Shown here piece by piece: positions 7,891 to 16,515 of a stretch of DNA of 64,000 bases; position 1 is the stretch's first letter; each line of letters starts with the position of its first letter. Made by a program: the position numbers and the translations under genes. The notes under the pieces were generated by a model. That model was not told the DNA's origin, searched no databases, and saw only the letters and a program-made list of their open reading frames with translations. Source of the DNA: Dyadobacter beijingensis DSM 21582 (GTDB taxonomy: Bacteria > Bacteroidota > Bacteroidia > Cytophagales > Spirosomataceae); NCBI RefSeq assembly GCF_000382205.1, contig NZ_KB907786.1, positions 248,001-312,000 of the forward strand, in the 5' to 3' direction.

Positions 7891-10866
7891 TCAAACTAAT
7901 GCATCCCACAAAATCTCCGCCGGGTGCAGGGCTTTGCGGCCGGTACCGTCGTGGATCTGGTGGCGGCAGCTGGTGCCGGGTGCGGCGATGATCACTTCCT
8001 CTGGCTGCTGACGCACGGTCGGGAAGAGCACCAGCTCGCCGATCTGCATCGAAATGTCGAAATGCTCTTTTTCATAACCGAACGACCCTGCCATGCCGCA
8101 GCACCCCGACGGGATGAGCTGTACGGTGTAATTTTCGGGCAATGAAAGCATTTTTTTGGTCGGTACCACGCTGGAAATGGCTTTCTGCTGGCAATGGCCG
8201 TGCAGTTTGATGAGCCGTTTTTCCTTCGTGAACTGGTTTCTCGTGATATTTTTCAACTCAATTTCGCGTGCGATGAACTCATCGAATTGCAGGGCGTTCT
8301 GTGCTACCATTTTGGCGTCTTCGAGCAATTCGTCGCTGACGAGGTCGGGGTATTCGTCGCGGAAGGTCAGGATCGCCGAAGGCTCGATGCCAACGAGCGG
8401 CGTGTCGTGCGAAACCAGGTTTTTCAGCAACCGGATATTGCTCTCCGCAATTTTCTTCGCGTCCCGCAGCAAACCTTTGGAAAGCTGAGGCCGGCCGGAC
8501 GGTCCATGGTCAGGGATAATGACTTCGTAGCCGAGCTTTTCGAGCGTCAGAATGGATTTTTTACCAATTTCCACATCATTATAATTGGTAAACTCGTCGC
8601 AGAACAAATACACCTTCCTGTCCGACTTCAGTGCATTGCTTTTCCGCTGGTCGTACCACTTTTTCAACGTCGTGCTGTGCAGCAGCGGCATGGTGCGCTC
8701 GGGGTGGAACCCTACCACCGTGTTGGCGATTTTCCGCAGCGGCGCATTCTTGAAAATCAGGTTGTAGGCCCAGGGAACATAGCTGGCCAGGCCGGTCATT
8801 TTGGAGAAATTACCGATCAGCCAGGAGCGTACCGGAATGCCGTTTACATCGTGATATTGTTGCAAAAACTCCATTTTCAGCTTTGCAACGTCGACATTGG
8901 ACGGGCATTCGCCTTTGCAGCCCTTGCAGGCCAGGCAGAGGTCGTACACTTCCTTGATCTCCTTGTTATCGAAACGGTTTTCCTTGGGCGAGCGCGTAAG
9001 CATCTCGCGCAGGATGTTCGCACGGGCGCGGGTCGTATCCTTTTCGTTGCGCGTCGCCATGAAGCTCGGGCACATGGTACCGCCGCTCAAATGCGTTTTC
9101 CGGCAATCGCCCGAACCGTTGCATTGCTCGGCGTGTTGGAGAATGTCCTGGTCGTAAAAGCGGAAATTGGTTTTGAATTCCGGCGTTTTCTGGTCGGCTT
9201 CGTAGCGCAGGAACGTGTCCATCGGTGCCGTGTCGACGATTTTGCCCGGATTGAAAATATTATTCGGGTCCCAGGTTTTCTTAATGTCCTTGAAAAGCTG
9301 GTAGTTGTGTTTGCCCACCATTTTCGGGATAAACTCCCCGCGCAGGCGGCCATCGCCGTGCTCGCCGGATAGCGAGCCGTCATATTTCTTCACGAGGTCG
9401 GCAATTTCCTCGGCGATCATCCTGAACTGGCGGTGTCCTTCGCTCGTTTTCAGGTTGATGATCGGGCGCAAATGCAGCTCACCCGAGCCGGCGTGCGCAT
9501 AATGCACGGCCGACATCCCGTTCTTTTTCAGGATTTCATTGAATTCGCGGATGTATTCAGGCTGGTCGTACACGTCGATCGCCGTGTCTTCAATCACCGC
9601 CACGGCCTTTTCATCGCCCGGAATATTGCCCAGCAAGCCTAGCCCGGCTTTGCGGAGCGTCCATATCTTTTTGGTATCATCCCCAAAAAGCAATGGATAA
9701 TGGAAACCGATACCGGCTTCTTTAAATTCTTTTTCCAGATCCGCGGCCAGCTGCTCGACCTCCTCTTTCGTTTCCCTCGACAGGTCTACGACGAGGATCG
9801 CCGGGAATGTGCCATCGGGCTTATTCTTGACGAAAAATGCATTTTTCCGTTGTTCTACATTGGTCGCGGCGCATTCCAAAACGTATTCGTCGATCAGCTC
9901 CACGGCGTGCGGGCCGTATTTCAGTGTGAGAATAGTCGCCCGCAATGCTTCGTCGATCGTGTCGCAATGCACACACACGAGACCCTGCGTTTTGGGCGGC
10001 AATGGCACCAGGTTTACCTTGATCTCCGTCAGAAAGCACAAAGTTCCCTCCGAGCCGGCGATCAGGCTGCACATATTGAATGGCCTGTCGGCCTCGGTGC
10101 CCGTCGTGTAGGGCGCCATATTCAGGAGCATGTCCAGTGCATAACCGGTATTCCGTCGTTCTACCGAAGGTTTCGGGAAGTTTTTACGGATTTCCGCCTG
10201 GTTTTCGGCCGATGCCAGGATGGCGTCGGTTTTCAGGTATATTTTGTCCAAAAGCGATGCGCTGCCGTTTTTGCGGCGTGCGTCAGTCAGCAGTGACTGC
10301 AATTCCGCACTGCTCACATTTTTGAACTCGGCATCGGTACCGTCGGCCAGAATGGCCTTCACTTCGAGCAAATGCTCGCGCGTGCTCCCGTACACGATGG
10401 AATTGGAACCGCAGGAGTTGTTACCTACCATCCCGCCGATCATGGCACGGTTGGCGGTGGAAGTTTCAGGTCCGAAATAGAGCCCGTACGGTTTCAGGGC
10501 CATATTCAGCTCGTCGCGCACGACGCCCGGCTGCACGCGGACCCATCGTTCCTCCGCATTTATTTCGAGTATTTGATTGAAAGTTTTCGAAACGTCTACG
10601 ACTATACCGTTACCCACGACCTGGCCCGCGAGGGACGTCCCGGCGGTGCGGGGAATCAGCGAAACCTTCTTTTCGGTAGCGTATGCGATGAGCGTTTTGA
10701 GATCGGCGATCGATTTGGGGATGGCAACGGCCAGCGGCATTTCACGATAGGCGGATGCGTCTGTCGCGTATAACGTCCGCATGGTATTGTCGTAAAACAG
10801 TTCACCTTCAAGGCGTTGTGCAAGCAAAGTCAGATCTGCATCTGATACTGGAGACAGGGATGTCAT
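7891..10866 (-). CDS. FAD/Fe-S D-2-hydroxyacid dehydrogenase (GlcD-GlcF fusion type)
   Basis: A 991-residue fused flavo-iron-sulfur dehydrogenase, like YdiJ/D-lactate or D-2-hydroxyglutarate dehydrogenases. Order: FAD-binding type 4 domain (residues ~30-270, with PRTAGTSLAGQVVGNGIVVD and MIGGMVGNNSCGSNS), FAD-oxidase C-terminal domain (to ~560, with HAHAGSGELHLRP and GEHGDGRLRGEF), a ferredoxin-like domain (C582, C588, C599 and C644xxCxxCxxxC654), then a CCG domain (HGHCQQKA and GCCGMAGSFG with C922/C923). It probably oxidises a D-2-hydroxy acid and passes electrons to quinone or cytochrome at the membrane. Start: an in-frame codon at 10911 gives 1006 residues, but a perfect -7 promoter element at 10897-10904 lies inside that extension, so the ATG at 10866 (MTSLSPVSD) is preferred. 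The exact substrate is not decided by sequence. Confidence 0.88.
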   Translation of the reverse strand: MTSLSPVSDADLTLLAQRLEGELFYDNTMRTLYATDASAYREMPLAVAIPKSIADLKTLIAYATEKKVSLIPRTAGTSLAGQVVGNGIVVDVSKTFNQILEINAEERWVRVQPGVVRDELNMALKPYGLYFGPETSTANRAMIGGMVGNNSCGSNSIVYGSTREHLLEVKAILADGTDAEFKNVSSAELQSLLTDARRKNGSASLLDKIYLKTDAILASAENQAEIRKNFPKPSVERRNTGYALDMLLNMAPYTTGTEADRPFNMCSLIAGSEGTLCFLTEIKVNLVPLPPKTQGLVCVHCDTIDEALRATILTLKYGPHAVELIDEYVLECAATNVEQRKNAFFVKNKPDGTFPAILVVDLSRETKEEVEQLAADLEKEFKEAGIGFHYPLLFGDDTKKIWTLRKAGLGLLGNIPGDEKAVAVIEDTAIDVYDQPEYIREFNEILKKNGMSAVHYAHAGSGELHLRPIINLKTSEGHRQFRMIAEEIADLVKKYDGSLSGEHGDGRLRGEFIPKMVGKHNYQLFKDIKKTWDPNNIFNPGKIVDTAPMDTFLRYEADQKTPEFKTNFRFYDQDILQHAEQCNGSGDCRKTHLSGGTMCPSFMATRNEKDTTRARANILREMLTRSPKENRFDNKEIKEVYDLCLACKGCKGECPSNVDVAKLKMEFLQQYHDVNGIPVRSWLIGNFSKMTGLASYVPWAYNLIFKNAPLRKIANTVVGFHPERTMPLLHSTTLKKWYDQRKSNALKSDRKVYLFCDEFTNYNDVEIGKKSILTLEKLGYEVIIPDHGPSGRPQLSKGLLRDAKKIAESNIRLLKNLVSHDTPLVGIEPSAILTFRDEYPDLVSDELLEDAKMVAQNALQFDEFIAREIELKNITRNQFTKEKRLIKLHGHCQQKAISSVVPTKKMLSLPENYTVQLIPSGCCGMAGSFGYEKEHFDISMQIGELVLFPTVRQQPEEVIIAAPGTSCRHQIHDGTGRKALHPAEILWDALV

Positions 10867-10896
10867 AAATGCAATGGACTGAAAAAATAACGGATT

Positions 10897-10904
10897 CAAA
10901 GTTA
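10897..10904 (-). promoter_or_regulatory. -7 promoter element of the FAD/Fe-S dehydrogenase gene
   Basis: On the minus strand the sequence reads TAACTTTG, a perfect match to the Bacteroidota -7 consensus TAnnTTTG, 30 bases before the ATG at 10866. No well-spaced -33 TTTG is seen (a TTTTTG lies 24 bp upstream). It decides the start codon of the gene. Confidence 0.6.
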
Positions 10905-11274
10905 CGCACAACGCGGATGGAATTCCAGCAAAAAGTTGGGTAAGTGGGACGGGTGATTAAATGTCCGTTAAAAATTCCTGTCGGCGGTGCTGCATTTGTA
11001 CTTCTCAAATATGCGATTTGGACTTAAAGCAGATATGTAACCATTTATGGAAATAAATCCATTTTTCTGCCAATTCGGGGTGGAAGGGTTATTGTATTAT
11101 CTAAATTTTTTATATTATTTTGTAGACGGTGTGGTGTAAAATTCACATTTTTTCGCATTAAAGTTCAGTAAAACGGCCTGTTTTGGATTCTAGGGGCATT
11201 TTTTGAGGAACCGGTGTGGGAAATGTCAAAATGATACAACGCATCGCGCTTACAGACCTAATTATATCTAACCT
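10905..11274. other. Divergent AT-rich intergenic region upstream of the first susC
   Basis: About 370 bases without a gene between divergent transcription units. It is clearly richer in A/T than its surroundings, especially 11085-11160, with T-runs and a TATATTATTTTG stretch that could hold the susC promoter but does not match TAnnTTTG exactly. I see no paired TTGTnnACAA sites like those near the second susC (a lone TTGTAGAC occurs), no hairpin and no riboswitch-like fold. Confidence 0.5.
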
Positions 11275-14200
11275 ATGATGAATTTATCCTTTCATGTACT
11301 TCGTCAGCATGAGCTGCCCGACTTACGGGCCTTCTGCTCCAAGACAAAACCATTCTATCTGAAATCGGGAATTTTTGCCTTGCTGATCGCGCTCCTCGGT
11401 ATGAGCGGACAGGTGCTGGCACAGGACATTAACGTGTCCGGAAAAGTTACAGACGCCAAAACCGGGGGTATTCCGGGCGTCACCATTACCGTAAAAGGTA
11501 CTACCAAGGGAACAAACACAGACGTTGAAGGTAACTATCAGATCAGCGTTCCTTCCAATGCAACCCTCACTTTCAGCGCGATCGGTTACGAAACCAGGGA
11601 CGTGGCCGTGGGCAATAAGTCGGTCGTCGACGTGGTGCTCTCAGAGGATATCAAGGCCCTGGAAGAGGTGGTGGTAGTCGGTTATGGTACCGTGAAGAAG
11701 AAAGATGCTACCGGTGCGGTATCGGCGCTGGGTTCGAAAGACTTTCAAAAGGGTATTGTAACCTCGCCTGAGCAACTCATGCAGGGCCGTGTGGCGGGGG
11801 TGCAGATCACCCAGTCGAGCGGTGAGCCTGGCGGGGGTATTAACGTGCGTATACGGGGTACATCATCCGTGCTTGGGGGTAACAACCCATTGTTCGTGAT
11901 CGATGGTGTGCCTTTGAGCGGTGACAATACCTCATCCGGCGGTGATAACCAGGGTGTGGGACGCCAGCCGGCGAAAAACCCCCTCAACTTCCTCAACCCG
12001 GACGATATCGCCAGCATGGACATTTTGAAAGATGCGTCGGCAACGGCGATCTATGGTTCACGCGGTGCGAACGGGGTGGTAATTATCACTACTAAGAGAG
12101 GAAAAGGAAAAGGAACGCTGGACTACGGCTACTCGTTGGGTTTCAGTAAAATCACAAAAAAATACGACTTGCTGAATGCCGCGGAATACCGTGCAGCGGG
12201 CGGCCAGGATCAGGGCGCCAACACGGACTGGCAGGATCAGCTTTTCCGCACTGCATTGACCCACCAGCATAACCTTTCATACGGTGCCGGCGACGCGTCG
12301 GGTAACTACCGTTTTTCATTAGGTTATATGGATCAGGACGGTATCGTGAAAACTTCCAATGTGAAACGTTACAGTGTTGGTTTCGCCGGAACGAAGAAAT
12401 TTATCAACGACAAACTGACGATCGGCAGCAACCTGAACTTCGCCAATACGCTCGATACAGGTGTGCCTATTTCTGAAAACATCGGTTTTGAAGGTGATTT
12501 GATGGGTAGCATTCTGAAAGCCAACCCGACACGCCCGGTTTACGCCGCGGACGGATCGTTGAACCAGATTTCTACTACCGAACCCAACCCGGTTGCTTTC
12601 ATCAACCTGTCGCAGGATAAAAGTAACACGCTCCGTGCGCTCGGAAACATCAATGCCGAGCTGGAAATTTTCAAGGGTTTGAAATTTAAAACAGTGCTCG
12701 GTTTTGACAAGTCGTTGTCGACGCGCAAACAAGCCTATTCTCGTGACCTTGTCGTTTCCGGAATCCAGAACATCGGCCGCGTGTACATCCGCGATGTGGA
12801 AGCCAACAATCAGTTGTGGGAAAACTACTTTACCTATGATAAGGAGTTCGGTGGTGTAAGCCTGAACGCATTGCTTGGTTACTCTTACCAGAGCTTCGAG
12901 CAAGGCAGCAAAAATGTGGCGGCCGCCAACTTCCGTACCAACAACCTGGACCTGATGGTCAACAACCTCGGTATCGCGGGAACGACGGAGATCAAGGATG
13001 CGACAGCGCTGAAAAGCGTCGGTTCGGTAGTACAGAATTCGAGCTATACCAAAGATGAGCTGCAATCGTACTTCGGCCGTGTGAACCTGGGTTTTGGCAA
13101 CAACAGCAAATACCTTTTCACAGGAACGTTGCGCGTCGATGGATCTTCCAAATTCGGGGGTAACAATAAATACGGATACTTCCCGTCGGGAGCATTCAAA
13201 TGGAAGCTGGTGGAGGAAGAGTTTATTTCCAAAACCGCATTCACCGACCTCGCAATACGTGTGGGTTATGGTGTAACCGGAAACCAGGCGATCCCGCACA
13301 ACGTGTACGACCGTCGCGACCGTTACAGCGATTACGTGATCAACCAGAATGGCGACGGCATCACCGGCGGTGGTCTGAATGCGGTGGCGTTCAACAACCC
13401 GGATTTGAAATGGGAATCAACGGCTGCATTTAACCTCGGTATCGACTTCTCCGTGCTGAAAGGCCGCCTGGGAGGTAGCATCGATTTGTATCAGAAAAAC
13501 ACCAAAGACCTGCTTTTCAAAGTGGTTGCAGCCCAGCCGGCGCCAAACCCGTTCGTTTATCGTAACCTCGACACAGACATTCAGAACCGTGGTATCGAGC
13601 TTTCATTGAACGCGGCGGTGATCGACGGCAAGCAGTTCTCATGGGAAGTGTTGCTCAATGCATCCTACAACAAAAACCTCGTGAAAAACCTGATCGGTAC
13701 TTATGATACCGGTGAAATCAACGGTCAGGGTCTTTCGGGTGCATTCGCACAGCGCCTTTCGGAAGGGCAGCCATTGTTCGCTTACTTCCTGCGCCAATTC
13801 GGTGGATTTGACGAAAACGGCAACTCGATTTATCCAAATGGCGACTTCCAGCAATTCCTCGGAGGTAAAAGCCCGCTGCCGAAAGTTACAGCTGGTTTGA
13901 CCAACAACCTTCGCTATGGCAATTTTGATCTGAACTTGTTTTTTAATGGCGTGTTTGGACACTATATTTACTCCAACACTGCCAACGCATTCTTTACACA
14001 AGGTTCTTTCGCAAACGGACGCAACGTGACCAAGGATGTGGTCGGTAACGGCGAGGGCGCATTGAATGCTCCCGACGTATCTACCCGCTTCCTGCAAAAA
14101 GGTGATTTTGTGAGATTGCAGAACCTGACATTGGGATACCGGCTGCCGATCAAAAGCAGCAAGGTTATTAGCAGCGCGAGGGTGTTCGTTACAGGCCAAA

Positions 14201-14346
14201 ACCTGTTGACATTCACTAAATACGACGGACAGGATCCCGAGGTAAGCACCAACAAGTCGCTGAACGACATTCCATCGTTCGGGATCGACTACACGGCTTA
14301 CCCAAGAGCACGCACCTGGACTGTCGGTGTTAATGTTTCCTTCTAA
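11275..14346 (+). CDS. SusC/RagA-family TonB-linked outer-membrane transporter (first pair)
   Basis: A 1023-residue SusC-type receptor that, with its SusD partner, imports oligomers across the outer membrane using TonB energy. It has a long N-terminal leader with the hydrophobic segment near residues 30-48 (FALLIALLGMSGQVLAQ), a carboxypeptidase-like beta-sandwich (residues ~53-135, DINVSGKVTDAKTGGIPGVT), the SusC signature EEVVVVGYGTVKKKDATGAV, a plug (RVAGVQITQSSGEPGGGINV, IRGTSSVLGGNNPLFVIDG, DASATAIYGSRGANGVVII) and a ~22-strand barrel ending in TWTVGVNVSF with the terminal Phe. The susD gene follows after 19 bp. The ligand is unknown, as no glycoside hydrolase lies beside it; the following ASPIC lipoproteins are the only hint. 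Confidence 0.95.
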   Translation: MMNLSFHVLRQHELPDLRAFCSKTKPFYLKSGIFALLIALLGMSGQVLAQDINVSGKVTDAKTGGIPGVTITVKGTTKGTNTDVEGNYQISVPSNATLTFSAIGYETRDVAVGNKSVVDVVLSEDIKALEEVVVVGYGTVKKKDATGAVSALGSKDFQKGIVTSPEQLMQGRVAGVQITQSSGEPGGGINVRIRGTSSVLGGNNPLFVIDGVPLSGDNTSSGGDNQGVGRQPAKNPLNFLNPDDIASMDILKDASATAIYGSRGANGVVIITTKRGKGKGTLDYGYSLGFSKITKKYDLLNAAEYRAAGGQDQGANTDWQDQLFRTALTHQHNLSYGAGDASGNYRFSLGYMDQDGIVKTSNVKRYSVGFAGTKKFINDKLTIGSNLNFANTLDTGVPISENIGFEGDLMGSILKANPTRPVYAADGSLNQISTTEPNPVAFINLSQDKSNTLRALGNINAELEIFKGLKFKTVLGFDKSLSTRKQAYSRDLVVSGIQNIGRVYIRDVEANNQLWENYFTYDKEFGGVSLNALLGYSYQSFEQGSKNVAAANFRTNNLDLMVNNLGIAGTTEIKDATALKSVGSVVQNSSYTKDELQSYFGRVNLGFGNNSKYLFTGTLRVDGSSKFGGNNKYGYFPSGAFKWKLVEEEFISKTAFTDLAIRVGYGVTGNQAIPHNVYDRRDRYSDYVINQNGDGITGGGLNAVAFNNPDLKWESTAAFNLGIDFSVLKGRLGGSIDLYQKNTKDLLFKVVAAQPAPNPFVYRNLDTDIQNRGIELSLNAAVIDGKQFSWEVLLNASYNKNLVKNLIGTYDTGEINGQGLSGAFAQRLSEGQPLFAYFLRQFGGFDENGNSIYPNGDFQQFLGGKSPLPKVTAGLTNNLRYGNFDLNLFFNGVFGHYIYSNTANAFFTQGSFANGRNVTKDVVGNGEGALNAPDVSTRFLQKGDFVRLQNLTLGYRLPIKSSKVISSARVFVTGQNLLTFTKYDGQDPEVSTNKSLNDIPSFGIDYTAYPRARTWTVGVNVSF

Positions 14347-14365
14347 TTCCTAACTAGTAACTCCA

Positions 14366-15856
14366 ATGAAAAAGAGTAAATTATATAAAATCGTAGTCGC
14401 GGGGGTCAGCATAGCCATGCTGTCGGCCTGTACGGACCTTGTGAACGAGGAGAAAGATTCGGTAGTAAGCAAGCCGACAGAAGGTGGATTTGCGCCCGTA
14501 AACGTGACGGAAGCATTGGCTTCGGCCTATAAGGATTTGTCTACCTATTCCGATCAGGCAGGTATTTACGCGCTCGGCGAGCACGTAACGGCCGAAATGA
14601 TCCCGCCTACCCGCGGTGTGGACTGGGGTGATAACGGGGTATGGCGTACTTTGGACCAGCACACCTGGGACGCATCGCACTCGTACATTCTCAGCGCATG
14701 GAATGCATTGAACCAACGTGCCTACAAAGCCACGGAGATCATCGCTTCCAACCCTAATGCCGCGCAGAAAGCACAGGCACAATTCCTCAGGGCGTATAAT
14801 ATGTACTGGGTAATGGATTACTGGGGCGTAGCGCCGTTCCGGGAAGTGACCCAGGGCGTGAACGACCTGCCGAAAGTGCTGACACGCTCGGAGGCATTCG
14901 ACCTCATCCTGAAAGACCTCGAAGAAGCGCTGCCAAACCTGCCGAAAGCAGGACCGTCCATTTCAAACGGAACGGCTAACAAGGCCGCAGCGAACTTCAT
15001 GCTCGCGAAAATGTACCTGAACAAAGCCGTGTACAAAAGCGCCAAGCCGGAAGGTCCTTACACATTCGATAAGGCGGATATGGACAAAGTGGCTGCTTAT
15101 GTGGACGCGATTACCGCCGATGGATACGCGCTGGAAGCAGATTATTTCAATGCGTTCTCGTCATCCGCGAAGTCGGAAGTGATTTTCAACGTACAGGAAG
15201 GCACTGCGCAAAACCGCTGGTTCATGACCCTGCACTACGGCCAAAACCCGTCGGGCTGGAATGGATTTGCCACATTGGCTGACTTCTACGACACCTTTGA
15301 AGCGAAAGATTCCCGCATTGGTAAAGCCGCGAAAAAAGATGGTACCCAATATTCCGGTATCGGATTGGGCTTCCTCATCGGGCAGCAATATGACGACAAA
15401 GGTGCACAGGTAATCGACTCGCGTACACAGAAACCGCTGCAATTCACCCGCGATGTACCTTTGGCAGGTGCTGCAACGGACAAAGGTATCCGCGTGATCA
15501 AATACCACCCGGCTAACTCAGGTAAATACATCCTGATGCGTTACGCCGAAGCCTATCTGATGAAAGCGGAAGCACAGCTTCGGGGCGGAAATGCAGGCGG
15601 CGCGCTTACGCAGATCAACGCGTTGCGCGCAGCACGCGGCGCTTCGGCATTGGGTACGCTTAATGAGGCAAGCCTTTTCGCGGAAATCGGTCGCGAACTT
15701 TACTGGGAAGGTTTCAAAAGAACCACCGAAATCCGTTTCGGCAAGTTCATCGACGGTGCCGGCGTGTCCAAGAAGGATCCTACGACGGTACTATACCCAA
15801 TCCCTTCTGCGGCACTTGTCTCCAACTCAAACCTGACTCAAAATCCCGGTTATTGA
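14366..15856 (+). CDS. SusD/RagB-family surface lipoprotein (first pair)
   Basis: A 496-residue SusD-like lipoprotein, the ligand-binding lid of the preceding SusC transporter. The signal peptide ends in the lipobox LSAC with Cys22 followed by TDLVNEEKD, an acidic stretch suited to surface export. The N-terminal TPR-like region includes QAQFLRAYNMYWVMDYWG, a hallmark of the family, and the C-terminus has the ILMRYAEAYLMKAEAQLRGG and ELYWEGFKRTTEIRFGKF blocks. It sits 19 bp after susC and is followed by a strong terminator, so susC-susD form a two-gene transcript. Confidence 0.95.
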   Translation: MKKSKLYKIVVAGVSIAMLSACTDLVNEEKDSVVSKPTEGGFAPVNVTEALASAYKDLSTYSDQAGIYALGEHVTAEMIPPTRGVDWGDNGVWRTLDQHTWDASHSYILSAWNALNQRAYKATEIIASNPNAAQKAQAQFLRAYNMYWVMDYWGVAPFREVTQGVNDLPKVLTRSEAFDLILKDLEEALPNLPKAGPSISNGTANKAAANFMLAKMYLNKAVYKSAKPEGPYTFDKADMDKVAAYVDAITADGYALEADYFNAFSSSAKSEVIFNVQEGTAQNRWFMTLHYGQNPSGWNGFATLADFYDTFEAKDSRIGKAAKKDGTQYSGIGLGFLIGQQYDDKGAQVIDSRTQKPLQFTRDVPLAGAATDKGIRVIKYHPANSGKYILMRYAEAYLMKAEAQLRGGNAGGALTQINALRAARGASALGTLNEASLFAEIGRELYWEGFKRTTEIRFGKFIDGAGVSKKDPTTVLYPIPSAALVSNSNLTQNPGY

Positions 15857-15879
15857 TCATTTAATTGTGAAATACTGCC

Positions 15880-15915
15880 AAAAATGCTCGATTTGTTCGA
15901 GCATTTTTGTTTTTT
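15880..15915 (+). terminator. Intrinsic terminator after the first susCD
   Basis: A perfect 11-bp stem (AAAAATGCTCG with CGAGCATTTTT), loop ATTTGTT, then G and six T residues. It lies between susD and the small lipoprotein gene, only ~10 bases before the latter's start, so the lipoprotein/ASPIC genes depend on read-through or on a promoter inside this region. Confidence 0.85.
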
Positions 15916-15924
15916 AATAGCTGA

Positions 15925-16515
15925 ATGAATATTGTAAAAAAATGGGCAGGCGTATTGCTCCTGCTTGCTGTCTGTGCGGGCTGTCGCGGGCGGAGTGAAT
16001 CCGAAGGCGAGGCCGAAAAGTACCTGGAAAAACTCAATGATAATCAGGCGATCATACACGCCAGCATTGCCGGGAAGCCATTTTATGGAGCAGAAAACGT
16101 TTTTTCGGGACAAATTATCATGTCGGGCGATGTGATGAACCTGACTTTGACCGATCAGTTCGATGGCAGGACGATCATCAACGCTGCCGGCGACAAATGG
16201 TATGCCCAGCGGCCCGTTTCGGTTCAGATCGACCGGGATGGAGAGAGCGGCAGCAGTCTCAAAATGGGTAAGATCGTCGACCGGGAGAAGCTGATCGGCG
16301 AGGGCTACATGATGACGAAAGGGGAGATTAAAGCCATTGTATTTGAAAAGGACAAAATGGTTTTCGAACTGAAAGGCGAGGTGGCAAAGTACAGCGATTT
16401 TGAGAAGCCCGACCAATATTTACCCTTTGAAGCGCTTGTGGTATATAAAAAACCGGCGATCAGTTTCGGGGACATGAGTGAACAAGCAATTTTCGGTTCC
16501 ACGTATTCAAAATAA
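15925..16515 (+). CDS. Small lipoprotein of unknown function, coupled to ASPIC gene
   Basis: A 196-residue lipoprotein: basic start MNIVKKW, hydrophobic core, lipobox VCAGC with Cys20, then an acidic Ser/Glu tether (SESEGEAEKYLEKL). The mature part looks like an all-beta domain (IIHASIAGKPFYGAENVFSG; MNLTLTDQFDGRTIINAAGD) resembling proteins that bind within an envelope lumen, but I know no family. The stop codon overlaps the next start by one base (TAATG at 16513-16517), so translation of this gene and of the first ASPIC lipoprotein is coupled and they probably act together. Confidence 0.72.
   Translation: MNIVKKWAGVLLLLAVCAGCRGRSESEGEAEKYLEKLNDNQAIIHASIAGKPFYGAENVFSGQIIMSGDVMNLTLTDQFDGRTIINAAGDKWYAQRPVSVQIDRDGESGSSLKMGKIVDREKLIGEGYMMTKGEIKAIVFEKDKMVFELKGEVAKYSDFEKPDQYLPFEALVVYKKPAISFGDMSEQAIFGSTYSK

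Noticed and set aside
8194..9372. 392-codon plus-strand frame inside the dehydrogenase
   Set aside because: Antisense shadow of the FAD/Fe-S dehydrogenase, whose motifs are unambiguous.
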